From NCBI GenBank assembly GCA_023055505.1, contig JALIRH010000023.1, positions 8,934,423 through 8,998,422 on the forward strand: a stretch of DNA of 64,000 nucleotides. Direction: 5' to 3'. This DNA comes from Callipepla californica brunnescens (taxonomy: Eukaryota > Chordata > Aves > Galliformes > Odontophoridae). The notes under the pieces are model-generated. The model did no database searches. It saw nothing but the letters and a program-made list of their open reading frames with translations, and had not been told where the DNA came from. A program made the position numbers and the translations under genes. Of the stretch, positions 35,933-48,800 are shown piece after piece. The number at the start of each line of letters is the position of its first letter. Position 1 is the stretch's first letter.

Positions 35933-38774
35933 GCATGCAAACCACCTTCTTCAGTTCAGATACTGAATGCCTTCAGGGAGTCAATGTAATTTATGCAGTC
36001 AGTATGTTATTTGCTTCAATCTTCAGCCTTACACTAATCATAATAGTGGCAAAAACCTTCAGAACAAAGGTTCACTGAATTCACTTCAACATAATATTTA
36101 ATTCAGGAATACCTTTACAGATGTATTTGTATGTATACACAATGGAAACACTGTACCGGCATTGGTATGAATATATACGTGCATAAATTGGTATAATGGG
36201 CTAGTATGTTCACATTTGCTATTTAAACCAAGGTAGACTGGATACTTCCAAGATACATCTATAAAACTTTATTTTGAGTATGTTTTCTTAAAATGATCAT
36301 AAACAAACCATATGTAGCTGTGGGAAACTATTCCTCATCCACTATAAATATATATGAACCAGTATCACATAACAAATTTCAGATCAAACTACAATAGAAT
36401 GCAAAACAGTTTATCTTCTGATGGGAGATATAATCAGTCATCTAACACGTTCATTTTTATTCTTACCCAGAAGAATTCTTGAGGAAAAAAAATAAGAGCA
36501 GCTGCCTAATCTTTTCTTTCTGTGAGATTTCAATATGTGCTTAATTTATCCAGAGACACACTCCAGGTACTTTGTGAAAATAACTATAGGGGAGTATGCA
36601 TTATTCAGGAGATTGACCTGTATGCAAATGAATAAAGTATAAACGTTTTAACCTAAAATTGTTTTTCCATATATCACAGTGCAGTATGCAACTGCTAATA
36701 CTGTACCTCTTAAGAGCAACATATGTTATATTGGTTTTCATGAGAGTTTTAAGTTACTTTTTGAGACAGTACACAAGCTTGTGGATCAAGCTGTCATCTT
36801 AGATGTAGAAACACTGTATTTCTAATCCTGATGTCGGCCTTGTATCAGGAGAAAATCATGCCCCTTCTGAGTTTAGCTTTCCTTTATTCACTAGTCTAGT
36901 AGATAATGAATAGTATACTTGAAAATATTTCTTGCTATACTATTTATTAATTTATGCTTATTTCCACATACATATGCATTCTTAATGGGACACTATATAT
37001 TCACGTTATTATCTTTCCTTTCTAAACCAAAATGTACTCTTCCAGTCTGAATGTGTTCAAATATTTTGTTTGTAAACATAAGTTTATAGGTTCATCAGAA
37101 TTCCCAGTAACAGCAGAATCATATGTCAACCAAAGATTTCCTTGAACAACAAGATGAAAATAACGGCATATTATAACCATAATTTTCTATTTCATTAAAT
37201 ACAGAAAATCTGTGGAACCCCCCCCTCTCAGAACTCCATTAAGACACCAACAAAAAAAGAAAAAAAAATTTTTCCTTATTTATTATTGAAGAATCTGTGA
37301 TTAGGAATTTATTATATTTACTCCCATTCTTATAGTAGCTTGATTAAGAGTGCTTACTTATTTTGTTAACTGATTTCAGACTTTTTCTCCAATAGATTGT
37401 ATTGTAGACTTCTATTTCACAAAACACATTTTTTAAAACACACCATTATATCTTCTTTCTCTTCATAACATATTGAAAAATATAGGTACTCATGTACTCA
37501 TTGAGCACAATTACATTTTGAAGGTCAGAGAAGTATTTATAGCACTTCAAAGTCTGCAGAAAATACATCCGATGAGGAACTACTCCTAGTCACTTTCATT
37601 TTAATAAAACGCATCCTAGCAGGGACTTAGAAAATTGTAGGCATATGTAAGGATTGAATCATTCCTTATTGTGAAAGTTAAAAATCTGAAATTAAGGAAA
37701 CAGAACAAACTAGAGCTTTAAGACACCATGTCTCAAATCAAAATGGTGAAAATGGCAAAATGGTAAAACAGATGAGCTAGTGTGGGTTAGCTTCTAAAGT
37801 TTGTTCTTTGCCTCTGAGTCTCAGCCCTGACAGCTGTGTTTTTATACTCTGAAAAGCATTATCGTGCTTATCAAAACATCACTTAGTTACAGAAATGTGG
37901 AATAAAAGAAAATGGCTGGTGCACAAAAGACTTCTTGAACCATGAATAGAAGAAAACAATGTGGAAAACATTTCAGGGGCCTGGGTGATGTACACATGTG
38001 AGCCTACTCAGAAGAGTCCACTCCTTCAATATTCTGTTGCATGAACGCAGAGACAGGACAATAATTGCTAGAAGAAAATGTTAATGATTAGAGTCGAGTA
38101 AAGGGGATGTGACAGGCCTGTTAAGAATCCATTCCAAAATGGCAGCAGAGCTCTGTGTTCTTTCTACCTCGTTGGGTATCAATGAGAGTTGCAGCTGTCA
38201 GATCCTTTTAAGAGCAGATCTCAGATTAGCAGCAGCCTCACTTACATGTAGGTAGAAAACTAGGACTGGTTTGGACTTGTGCTGTCAGCATGAAATGGAG
38301 TGAAATTGATTCAGGAGTTAGAGATTATGATCTTTATGGAATCAAAGGAAGGATGATAAAAGGAACGTTGTTGCTTTAAAAATCCTTCCTACAAGCTGGA
38401 AGAGAAACAGCAGGAAGTAGAATGATTTTTTTCTGAGTCAGTGCATCCTCAGTATTTCATTTGCCCTGCATACAGGAGAGCAGACACTAAAGAAAATATT
38501 ACCTGAGAAATATTTTCTTTGTGACAAGTGTCAGTACCTGTTATTTTTAAGACAGTGATCTAGAACCAGGCTTAAAAAAATGAACAACAACAACAAAAAA
38601 ACAACAACATAGGATAAAAAATATGAACCTAAGGAGAATGGATGAAATGCCCTTATCTAGGTCTTACAGTATATTCAACATAAATCATTTTTCTATGCTT
38701 TTAAGTTTTGTCTCCTTCTGTTTGGTATTTATTTTATTTCAATTTTTTTTTCTGTTAGGTTGCAAAATTTACAT

Positions 38775-38912
38775 GGGGAATTGAGACATTCAAGATCAGG
38801 CTGGACTGGGCTCTGAGCAACCTGATTGAGCTGCAGATGCTCCTGTTTATCTTAAGGGAGTTTGACTAGATGATCTTCCTACTCCAGAAATTCCATGATT
38901 CTTTGACTCTGT
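38775..38912 (+). repeat. CR1 LINE, 3'-terminal fragment
   Basis: The plus-strand CR1 tail reads GAGACATTCAAGATCAGGC, GGGCTCTGAGCAACCTGATT, GTTTGACTAGATGATCTTCC and ATTCCATGATTCTTTGACTC, in canonical order. Confidence 0.85.
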
Positions 38913-40797
38913 GGTCTTCTAAAACATATCAACATAGCTAACTTAGCTCTGGTATATATACAAATAAATGTCTTTTAAAAATATCCATATTCCAGAAGAA
39001 TGTTAACTGTGTTAAAATAAAAAATCTTGGCAACTATTACAGTTTAGTATTTACTGAAAATAGGATTTACTAAGTTACGTTTCTATTTGCAAGTGTGACT
39101 CTGAACTTTGTTTTTGTGTGAGGTCCTAGTCAGTCATAGAATCACACTCTGCTATTTTGTTTGGTGCCTGGCAGGACCTCCACTCTTTGGTCTATGCGTT
39201 CCAAGGTAGTTACTGGTGTTCCAAGCACCAAGTGAAATATTTTGATGCACAAACACATCCTGCTTCATCTGGTGCCTTCTCAAGGTTTATAAATACTGTG
39301 ACATTTACCCCTAAAGAAAACCATCTCTTGAGCATTGTTATTGCTGTAAGTACCTGGTTACAAATCCATTTGTCCATGTCTGCATTTTTATGTGTCTGGA
39401 TTTTTTCTTCCAGGCAATATATGTACTGGTACCACTTACACTTAATCAATTATCTGTCTTTAAAACTATCAGCAAGGTTCTGGTTGGCTGCTATTGATGA
39501 ATCTTAAAAGTGAGGAAGTAAATCTGAACTCCAGTCCTTTTATTGTATACGTTGCTTTTTGCACAGACTGTAGTTTAATTTTATAAAACTGAAAGAAATA
39601 TTTCTTCAGATGGGAAGCAAAATTCTGTAGCCATGTTGCTCAGAGACATTAAATAAGATTCTTATATAAGAGAGAGAAGAAATCAAGATCTAAAATGCCT
39701 TCAGAAATGGCTGTTCTGCTTACAAATTCAGCACTCACACTGCAGTTTGCTAATGAAAAATAATAAATTTTATAGGCACTTCTACCTACAACTAAAATCC
39801 TTAATGGAAAAGATACAAATAGCGACACAATCCTTCCTGCTGCCTGTGTGCTTAAATGAACACCACCTTCCTTTTGCAAGGTTCCCACATCTTTAATATT
39901 CACTAAGACAAACTACCCTGCTCCCTGAAGTCCCAAATGACTGGTTTGTTCATTTCAAACCCTCAGTTGAAAAGCTCAAAGCGCATGCTGGACATTGCAT
40001 CTGCTTCTTTTCTTCCTTGCACCTGAAGGAAGTCCAAAGTGGCACAGGCCTTTTGCAGTTTCTCCTTAACAATTATGTGTTTCCAGATATCATTTTGATC
40101 AAAAATGTCAGGCATGGTATAATCACATTCTTTTCCATTTTCAGTAATCTTAACCAATTTGCATCACTGAGATATTGGCTGTGCTATGAAAAACAAAACA
40201 GGAGAAAATCTTGCACAGCTCATAGTCTGTATATTCATAATTCATCAGATGAAACCGGTGAACATCAATCAAGCAACTCTATTTTTTTAACACACTTAGT
40301 ATAATGATGGTTTTAATTCAACTGCAAGTCCACCTTTTATAGAAAGCACTTTTGGAAAACGTGCAAGAATGGTGGTTACAGAGAAAGAAATTACTTTCGG
40401 AAAATTCCATCTTTAATTGGTGAAACGGTCTCTGAGTTGGGAAATTTTAAGTACTGGAAGTTCAGTTAGCAGAGGAATAAAAATTCCAGGTGTCTACTCA
40501 AAACTTGATTCGTCATTCAATCAGCTCCTTTCAGCTCCAACAGGGACACATTGCTGCAATGCGGAGCTGTGAAACACATTGGTCATGCTTTGGGAGAGAT
40601 TTGAGTGAGGGAAAAACTACTGCACTGCAGCATCTGAGAGAAAGGAGTGGGTAAAATGCCCTACAGGCACCAAAGTCAGTGCACAAGAAGGGCAGAAGAT
40701 GTTCCAGAAGCAGAGCAAAAGTTTCCTGTAGTCCAGGAGATGGCCATGGTGGGGCAGGCTGTCTACTTGCAGCCCATGGACAACATACAAAATGGAT
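38913..40797. other. Non-coding, nothing recognised
   Basis: Contains a 116-codon plus-strand frame at 39157-39507 with two hydrophobic stretches, without any domain I know. I treat it as chance. Confidence 0.5.
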
Positions 40798-41632
40798 CAT
40801 AGAGTCACAGAATTGTAAGGAACCCTTAAAGGCCATCTAGTCCAACTTCCTTGAAATGAACATGGATAGATACAGCTAGATCAGGGTGCTCAGAGTCCCA
40901 TACAGTTTGACTTTGAATGTCTCCAGGCATGGGACATCCACCACCAGCTTGTTTCAATGCTTCTCTACACTTACATAAAAATGTTTTTCCTTACCTACAA
41001 TCTCAATCTTCCTCCTTTTATTTTGAAACCATTTTTTTCTGTCCTGTGACACGAAAAGATAAAGCATCTATCCCCTACTTTCTTATAGCTCCACTTTAGA
41101 TACTGAAAAGCCACTCTCAGGTCTCCCCACATTCTTATTTTCCTCAGTCTGAACAGCCCCAGCTCTCTCAGCCTGTCTTCACAGGATAGGTGCTGCATCC
41201 CTTGGATCATTTTGGCCTTCCTCTGAACGTCCTCAACAGGTCCACATCTCTCCTGTCTCCTCAAGGACTCCACATCTGGACACAGTACTCTGGGTGAGGT
41301 CTCACCAGTGCGGAGTGGAGGGGCAGGATCACCTACCTCGGCTTACTGGCCACACTTTTATTGATGCAGCCCAGGGTACAGTTGGCTTACCGGTCTGCGA
41401 GGGCTCATTGCTGTCTCATGTTCAGCTCCCCATAACACCAGTACCACCAAGTCCTTTTTTTCAAGATTGTGTCCCATTCTTACATCCCCAGATTGTCGTG
41501 ATAGCAGGGTTGCCGCAACCCAGGTGAAAGACCTTCGTTTTGGCTTTGTTAAATCTCTTGAGGTTCACCAGAGCATGCTGCTTGAGCCGGTGCCTGTCTA
41601 GGTCACTCTGGATGGCTGACTCCCCCTCCTGT
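40798..41632 (-). mobile_element. CR1 LINE, about 0.84 kb, 3' part of ORF2 and 3' UTR
   Basis: Begins CATAGAGTCACAGAATTG (reverse 3' end), then CATCTAGTCCAACTTCC. It runs through the C-terminal ORF2 region to a CTCAAGAGATTTAACAAAGC-like block (reverse) near 41560 and ends at about 41632. The minus strand is open at 40995-41273. Confidence 0.92.
40995..41273 (-). pseudogene. CR1 ORF2 C-terminal remnant
   Basis: This 92-codon block encodes the post-RT conserved region: a DRLRELGLF motif (residues 34-42), then WGDLRVAFQYLK and an NGFKIKGGR-like end. The arrangement matches CR1 ORF2 C termini. It is out of frame with the parts on both sides, so it is broken by indels. Its function in retrotransposition (RNA or template binding) is inferred from the family only. 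Confidence 0.85.
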
Positions 41633-43243
41633 TTTAATCAGGAATCAACTCATCAATTTATCTTTTTCTGAGTCTGTGTAATATCTTGACTATACTGACA
41701 ACACTATTCACAGGCAATACCAGGGATAGTAGGTTTAAAAAAAAAAGTGGCAAAGTAATTCATAAAGAGAGATAATCTACCTTCTTGCCACCCTAGTTGC
41801 AGGAAATTACTGATATTTTATGTACATGGCTGAGGCAAGCTGAGATATATTACAGCTCTCAATGCATAGAGCAGCTGGCTGTAAAAAGGCTTTAAAGAAC
41901 AATTTCTCAACTCAACTTGGGATCAACACAGGAGAAGACAGGCTACATGAAGGAAGAAATAGGAGAAGAAAGGAGATGAAAGAAAACAAAAGGTGAAGAA
42001 AGGGAAGTAGAAACCAAGGAAGAACAGTCAAACAGCAATTGCTCCAATATATGACTTAAATGTGAACATATAGGAAGAGTTTGGCAAAAATTGCATCATT
42101 TGGGTCTTAAAAGCGTCTGCAGTAGAAGTAGCAGACCAGGGAATCAAATCAGCATAGTCTGAGAAATTCTTTGTTGTTCTGCACTGTCATGCTGTTAATC
42201 TCACCTGCTGGGGAGTGGGATATCCTTACTTCTTACAGCTTAGGCAGAATAAACACATTAAAGTATATAAGGTACTAAGGTCATTATAAAAGAAGGCTTA
42301 TGGGCACTTCTGAACAGAGAACTGGTTAATTGCTATCATTAACAACTATTAAGCATGTGAAGGATACTTGTGGGAAGGAGCTGATCCACTTGAGAGGTTT
42401 CCTGTGCAGGGATTTCACACTATTAGACTTAGTTCATAATAGTATATATCTGATTTTTTGCTACTTGGTAATAAGAATATAAAACTCTGACGTGTTAATG
42501 TGTTGGGTTGGAATGTGTTGAATTGGATAATGAGGGTGATTTAATAAGGTATTTTCAAATAGTGAAGTTAAGCTGTCTGAAATCAATAGTTTGAAAGCAC
42601 CATAGAAGCAATGGGCCATTAAAGATGATGGATGATGTAACTGAACTGACTGAATGGAGTTTTGGAAGGGATAATAATAATACAGACACATTGCTTATAC
42701 ACATTGAATCATTTGAATTCTCAGAGACCTCTTTCTTTTTCAGAAGCTCTCCACATGATCTTTTCAAGATCTTTTTGAGTGTCCATTTCTGTAAAACCAT
42801 AAATTTTTAGACACAACAAACCAGCAAAATACTCTTTTATGTGTAACTGGATTATCTCCAGTATAAGGTAATTTAAACTTTGATTATTGATTTTTTGAAT
42901 CATGTCTACATATTTTTATAATGATTTCCAAGTGAACTAAGCTAGTTTAGTCTGGTCTAATCTAAGCATTTTCAACAGATTAAGTTTTGCAGCCCAAGCT
43001 GACTATCATTTCCTATTCAATAAAATGAAAATCTCCATTAAGTTATGTCTCTTATTTCAGATGAACAGTTGCTTGTCTTATGTATGTAGTTTGATGCTTT
43101 TACCACCATATATACTTAACATTACCTAACAGATAATAATTATTGGAACAAAAATAGTGACATCTTAAGCTTAAAATACTGAGGCATTTAATGGATCAAA
43201 TATTTATAGAAATTAATAAGGTAGTAGATGTTAGAAAACGTAA
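41633..43243. other. Non-coding with purine-rich patch
   Basis: A strongly purine-biased stretch lies at about 41930-42030 (GAAGGAAGAAATAGGAGAAG and similar). The remaining sequence is AT-rich without signatures. Confidence 0.5.
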
Positions 43244-43905
43244 AATCATAGAATGGTTTGGATTGGAAGGAAGCATTAAAGACAACCCGGTGTAATGCAC
43301 TGTCGAGGGCAAGAACATCTGCCCATGATTATATTGTGCAAAGCTCCGTACAACATGGCCTTGAACACCTCCAGAGATATGGGGCATTCACTGCTCCTCT
43401 GGACAGCCTGTTTCAGTGTCTCATCATCCTCCAAATAAAGAAATTCCACCCCTTCCCTTCCCTTCCCTTCCCTTCCCTTCCCTTCCCTTCCCTTCCCTTC
43501 CCTTCCCTTCCCTTCCCTTCCCTTCCCTTCCCTTCCCTTCCCTTCCCTTCCCTTCCCTTCCCTTCCCTTCCCTTCCCTTCCCTTCCCTTCCCTTCCCTTC
43601 CCTTCCCTTCCCTTCCCTTCCCTTCCCTTCCCTTCCCTTCCCTTCCCTTCCCTTCCCTTTTTTTCTCCTTGTCTAGACTACTCTAGTATGTTTAGTCTAG
43701 TTACAACCCTCGTCCTGTCACTAAACTATTTTTATCCTGTAGGTACTCTCTATGCAGTGGAAAGAAGACCTCCATGAGGTCTCCCTGGAACCTTCTCTAG
43801 ATGGAACAGCCCCACTTTTCTCTGCCTGCTAAAAACACTGATCATTCTTGTCACCCTCCTCTGATTCCACTATAACAGGTCCATATCCTTCTTGTGCTGG
43901 GAAAT
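43244..43905 (-). repeat. CR1 LINE fragment hosting a pentanucleotide expansion
   Basis: It opens AATCATAGAATGGTTTGGAT and goes through GGGCATTCACTGCTCCTCTG to 43440. The (CCTTC)n tract occupies 43450-43659. CR1-like sequence resumes after it (TACAACCCTCGTCCTGTCAC, GGTCCATATCCTTCTTGTGC). The tract lies where CR1 normally has a CT-rich block encoding the end of ORF2. Confidence 0.82.
43450..43659. repeat. (CCTTC)n pentanucleotide array, about 42 perfect units
   Basis: About 209 bp of CCTTC repeated without a single interruption, ending in a T run. The plus strand is pure pyrimidine and the minus strand pure purine (GAAGG). It produces spurious FPSLP open frames. Perfect purity over this length implies recent expansion. 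Confidence 0.97.
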
Positions 43906-44769
43906 GTGTTTATCTAGAGCACCAGTAACAAAATTTATGATACACTGCTGTATTGAGCAGAAAGCGTGAAATGCTGTGGGGAGCTGATAATATGAAATAT
44001 GATTAATCAAAATAGAGCAAGAAGAGCACCTTATAATAATTTCTCCTGTAAAATCTTATATAAATGTGGTAAAGATAAAAATAAACAGCTATGCTAATGC
44101 TATTAATTTACAGAAAGTTAAATAAAGACAATGAAAAATGGTTAATAATTGTAGATCAAAGCAAAATTACTGTTTTATTTATGAAAATATTCTCAGCAAG
44201 ACAACCAAAACAATTACTGCTGTGAAAACAGTTAGTTATTCACCATAACTTACAGTTTAGCACTGCTTTTCTACTCTTAGGAGGCAAGTACCCTACTAGA
44301 GAAAATCAATTACTCCTAAACCATGTATTTATGGCTGTGGAAAGGTCTTGTTTCAAAGAAAATTAGGAAAAAGTCTGAAATCCCTCTTACTTTATCATCC
44401 GTTCATGCTACTGCAGCGATTTTCAGACATGCAACTAATCATACATATAATCCTATTATATGAATTATGATTATACAAAAGCATATGAAATAAGCATTAT
44501 ACAAAAGTTACTCAGCATTATACAAAAGTTACGTATGCATTGTGACCTATGTATTTTAAAAAATATATTATTTCTAAAGTAGGTATCAGAAACTCTTTTA
44601 AAACATTCTAACTTTCATGAACCGGAAATGAACAAGGTTTGAAAGACTCACATACCAACTTGTGTTTAATCATTACCTAGATTTTAAAGGAATAATTCTT
44701 GTGCACATGCAACAAATGATATCTAAGCAACCCTTTGGTCGCAGCCAAGGGGTTGTGATATGCCTGTGT
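43906..44769. other. Non-coding with a 21-bp duplication
   Basis: Contains AGCATTATACAAAAGTTAC twice in tandem (44493-44534, period 21) and a related partial copy just upstream. No gene seen. Confidence 0.55.
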
Positions 44770-45203
44770 GGAGGCCTGTAACGTGGTGTTCCCCAAGGGT
44801 CAGTCTTGGTACTGGTGCTCCTCAACATCTTTATAAATGATATAGATGATGGAACTGAGCTCATCCTCAGCAAGTTTGCAGATCACACCGGGCTAGGTGG
44901 TGCAGTTGATGCACTGGGGGGAAGGGAAGCCACCCAGAGAGATCTGGACAGTCTGGAGAAGTGGGTCCATGTGAACCTGATGAAGTTCAGCAAGTCCAAG
45001 TCCAAATGCCTGTTAGTCCTGTTCACACAGAGTGCAGTGATGCACTGGAAAAGGTTGCCCAGAAAGGTGGTGGAGGCATTCAAGGCAAGGCTGGATGTGG
45101 CTCTAGGCAGCCTGGACTAGTGGTAGGTGATGCTGTGCACAGTAGAGGGGTTGGAAATAGGTGATCTGTGAGGTCCTTTTCAAGCTAGGCCATTCTATGA
45201 TGT
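44770..45203 (+). mobile_element. CR1 LINE, internally deleted
   Basis: Starts in the RT palm (GGTGTTCCCCAAGGGTCAGT, the GVPQGS-like motif), goes through motif C to about 45020, then jumps to the ORF2 C terminus (CACTGGAAAAGGTTGCCCAG) and ends CAAGCTAGGCCATTCTATGA. The middle about 0.5 kb is deleted. Plus strand, open from 44806 to 45120. Confidence 0.9.
44806..45120 (+). pseudogene. CR1 ORF2 RT/C-terminal deletion remnant
   Basis: This 104-codon frame joins two distant parts of ORF2: [12 protein letters not shown] and the motif C region (residues about 5-60), then a C-terminal [18 protein letters not shown] segment (residues 80-97). Motif C is FADH instead of FADD, losing the second catalytic aspartate. 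The frame is preserved through the deletion by chance. Not functional. Confidence 0.88.
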
Positions 45204-47810
45204 GTAGGATGGAAGGATCTCTAAACTTTAACCACACTCCAAAGGATGAAGAGAGTTATGATGTTCCTTATCATCAGTGTTCAGAAAACAGAAAGGATGG
45301 AAGATGCAATTGGCCTGCTTAAGGAATCCTAAAAGAGAATTAGTCAGCAAGGTGATATTCAAAAGCTTCCAATAACATTACAGAGACAATGTGTTTACAT
45401 CATGTAGCTTACTGTCTTCTAATAAGAAAGGGTAGAACTTACATGGGTCAGATTTATTTTTAAGTAATAAAGTTGGCAGAGATTAATCCCAGCTTGTGCA
45501 ATTCTGAATCCAGAAATTTGATCAAATCTCTCAAAAAATATTTTAGTTTATAAAGTGTTTCTGACTCTCCTGGAATGGTTTTACACAGTAGTATAACCTA
45601 TCCCAAAAAGGCAAGGATAAATCTCCATTTTAAACATGCAGTCGTATATAGTGTTAAGTTCTTCTCATGCTTTCTCACACAGCTTTTGTCTGTGCCTGAC
45701 AGCATTCCTCCAGGAAGCTCTGGACACAGTTCAAGAGCACAGAGCAGCTGTGATTTTGTTCACAAGGGAATTCTGTCCTTGGAGAAAAAAAATTTTAATT
45801 GTATGGATGAGACTTATGCTATTTTTGCCTTATGGACAGAGAACAAGTCTCAATCTGTTTTATTTATTAGCACAGGTGTAGCCAGTAAATCTGACTTACA
45901 GAGAATTAATGTTCTATAAGAGCTGGAAATAATTAACTCTGCTTTCTTAAGGATAGAGTTACTATATCTGATTGATTTTAATTTCTAAGCAGTTGCAGAG
46001 CACTACTATTGAAATTTTACTCCTGGGTTATGCAATTATATGGCCTTCTTTTCTTTGATTTCCAGCAGTACGTGAAGTAAGTTTTCTTTACAGTTAAGGT
46101 ATATGCAGCCCATCTTCACGGATCTCCTGCCCACTTCTGTAAAATGTAACAAATACAGTAAAGTGTGAGACCCCCATCTATGGATAAAATAGTACAGACT
46201 GAAAAGTTATTTTTGAAGAAGTTATACTGATAAGCAAAAATTGAAGAACTGGGAAAATAAGGGAAAAATGGTACATATCATTACTCTGAGAGTATAACAC
46301 GATGATTTATGCCCATCAACTCTCTGAAATCCACAGCATTAAACTTAGATCATATTTTTATAATAGCTCGTAAATGTATGGAAAGTGTTGCTGCTTCCAT
46401 GTATCTCCAGCTTAACTTTCTGATTCTTTACGTCATTTCGGTAGCAGCATAGTTTTTCTTGAATGTTTCTGAAAGACAACCACAAGCACATCACTACAGA
46501 TTGGGTAACTTTATCTGTATAAATTAAAGTTATTACTGTTCTTCTTGTATGAGGACACTTCAGCTACTTTTCTGCCACATGTACTAGCTAGTCTGGAGAA
46601 TTTCCCTTGACTTCAGCAGAAGAATTACATAAATATTACATACATGTATGTGTATGTATATGCATATATATTGTTGTGACATATATAAGAATGTGTCTTT
46701 TGAATTTGCAGAGCAAACATATTGTTGCATTATTTGACAAGAAACTAGAATATCTTTTTCTTTCTATTTTATTAAACAAGTCGTATGGTCCCCATTCATT
46801 TAAGCACTTACTTCTCTGGCTGAATGCTCACAAAGGTAGGTATAAATGAAGTGAATATAACTGGATAGTTGTGCATTTATGGATTTTATTTGTTCTCACC
46901 GACACCTTAATGGCATGAAAAAACATGGATCATCCAAAGCACTCAGCCTTATTGATTTTTTTGCCTTCTAGGTGGCCATCCAGACCTTCAGTTTAAATAT
47001 CCTGGTCCTGAGACAGGAGTAAAAGCTTATTTTTTAAATCAATATAAAAGGATGTTCCATAAATGTGCTCAATAATCTTCTCAGTTAGTGAGGGACTGTG
47101 TGACTGCATGAACACTCAGAGAGCTGTGGTGCCAAAAATGAGAATAAGAAGACCTATGATCTCAGAGTAGGTTAACCACTGGGTGAAGAGTGTGTTTGGG
47201 ACAATGCAGTGTGTCTTTAATCCATTACCATCTTTGTGGCAGTGTTCAGAAGCAGGTTACAATTTGCTAGGGTTTAAGATAGAACAGAAATGTACCTTTC
47301 TTTAAAATTGAAGGAATATCCATATTGCAATGTTTGACTAAGAAAATAGTTGTAGCATTTGATTTATGAGATGAATGGTTACTTTTTCTCTTGGAGATAA
47401 TGTCAAAGGCCAGGTTTGGCATAAAAGATACCTGCATTTCTCCATAACTCTATGAAAAATGATATAAGAGTAACAATTAAAATGTGTAGATTTTTTTACA
47501 CAGGCTCATGTTGAAGTCAATTTTTTCATTTAAGGACAAATAGTTTTCCTTTCCTCCTCCCCTTCCACCCCATCCCCTGTCCTCTCCATCTTCTCCCCTC
47601 CCCTTCCCTGTTTTCCCCTCTCCTCTCCTGCTCTGCATGCCTTTATTCCAGAAGTAACTTTCTTTAGGGAATCTGTACCATTTCTTTGTTTCATTTTTCA
47701 AAATTGAAAACTATTTTACTGAGGAAATAATTTGCTATTCAAAAAAGGAGAGAGAAAAGTAATTTGTTTCAGTATATTTAAAACTAAAAAACCCACCTCT
47801 TTATTAAAGG

Positions 47811-47845
<35 letters not shown>

Positions 47846-48099
47846 AGAATTACAGGAAACAATAAAATGTAGACAAAAAATACAGTACAAAAATATTTTC
47901 TTATAGTATTAATTGGAACAAACAGAATTCCATACAACAGAATATGTTTTGAATTATTAAATATATAAAATAGCTTTGCTCGGAAGCTCATTCTTTCAAA
48001 TGCTAATCTAGTTTGAAATATTCTAGCATGCATGTTAAACTTTCCTAGAACAATGTACTGCAGAGACTGGACTAGCTCTGTAGAACCCATTATACACCT
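45204..48099. other. Non-coding; (TTA)n and a pyrimidine tract
   Basis: Holds a C/T-rich run at about 47544-47635 and a (TTA)n microsatellite at 47815-47843. The frame at 45575-45919 (+, 114 codons) has no recognisable features. Confidence 0.5.
47815..47843. repeat. (TTA)n microsatellite
   Basis: About 29 bp of uninterrupted TTA units. Confidence 0.92.
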
Positions 48100-48475
48100 T
48101 AGGTCTGTTCAGCCTTGAAAAAGAAGACTCAGAGGGGATCTGACCCACATCTATAAATATCTAAGGTGTAGGAGGCAAAGGGATGAGGCTGAACTCTTCT
48201 CAGCAGTGTGTGGTGATAGGATGAGGGGAAATGGCCACAAACTGAAGCATAGGAAGTTCTGCACAAATGTGCATGGGAACTTCTTCACAGTGCAGCAACG
48301 GAGCACTGGCACAGCTGCACAGAGAGGTGGTGGAGTCTCCTTCTCTGGAGATGTTCAAGACCCGCCTGGATGCCTACCTGTGCAACCTGGGCTAGGGGGC
48401 TGCTTTGGCAGGGGGTTGGACTAGATGATTTCTAGAGATCCCTTCCAACCCCTACAATTCTGTGCTTTAGAGATT
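48100..48475 (+). repeat. CR1 LINE, 3' part
   Basis: GGTCTGTTCAGCCTTGAAAA, GAGGGGATCTGACCCACATC, GTGTGGTGATAGGATGAGGG and GGCAGGGGGTTGGACTAGAT occur in CR1 order, followed by ATCCCTTCCAACCCCTACAA. About 370 bp, well preserved compared with the other copies here. Confidence 0.9.
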
Positions 48476-48574
48476 CTGTATCTGTCAGTGCATTACAAGT
48501 AATTTTAGCTCTATGACATTTTTATTTTTGTGTGTGTGAAATGATTCCAGAATCAAGCCAGGTATTCAAATGAT

Positions 48575-48800
48575 AGAAATGTAGAACTAGAAAATCACTG
48601 TATGTCCTGACTTGGAAGAGATCCACAAGAATCATCTGCCCTGGCTCCACAAAGCACCACCCCAAATTCTACTCTATATCACAGTGGTATCCAAGTGCTA
48701 CTTGAATTCCACCAGCTTAGGGTCATCCTCACTGCCCTTGGGAGCCTTTTCCTTTACCTCCACAGCTCAGCTCTGTCCCTGGTACAGAATTCAGCCATGG
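48575..48800 (-). repeat. CR1 LINE fragment, different subfamily
   Basis: GAGATCCACAAGAATCATCT, CTGGCTCCACAAAGCACCAC, GGTATCCAAGTGCTACTTGA and CACTGCCCTTGGGAGCC match a diverged CR1 3' region on the minus strand. Without the terminal repeats the 3' boundary is approximate. It lies head to tail opposite the preceding copy. Confidence 0.75.

Larger units (their letters stand above)
31551..38774. other. Long non-coding stretch, no gene seen
   Basis: Mostly unique AT-rich sequence. It holds a short AT-rich inverted repeat (35891-35932), an LTR-start-like motif at 35188, a TA run near 34793-34804 and an A/C-rich patch at 38583-38609. Open frames are 82 codons or fewer. No 3' LTR partner for the ERVL-type remnant was found. 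Confidence 0.5.

Noticed and set aside
39136..39150. CATAGAATCACAC as another CR1 end
   Set aside because: Only about 12 bp match and no CR1 body follows.
39157..39507. 116-codon plus-strand frame with hydrophobic stretches
   Set aside because: Unrecognised; the opposite strand is open too, which is common in AT-rich DNA by chance.
43258..43686. Open frames of 142 and 86 codons encoding FPSLP repeats
   Set aside because: They are translations of the CCTTC microsatellite, not a protein.
47544..47635. Pyrimidine-rich tract as a promoter or splice element
   Set aside because: No downstream exon or start signal; looks like ordinary low-complexity sequence.
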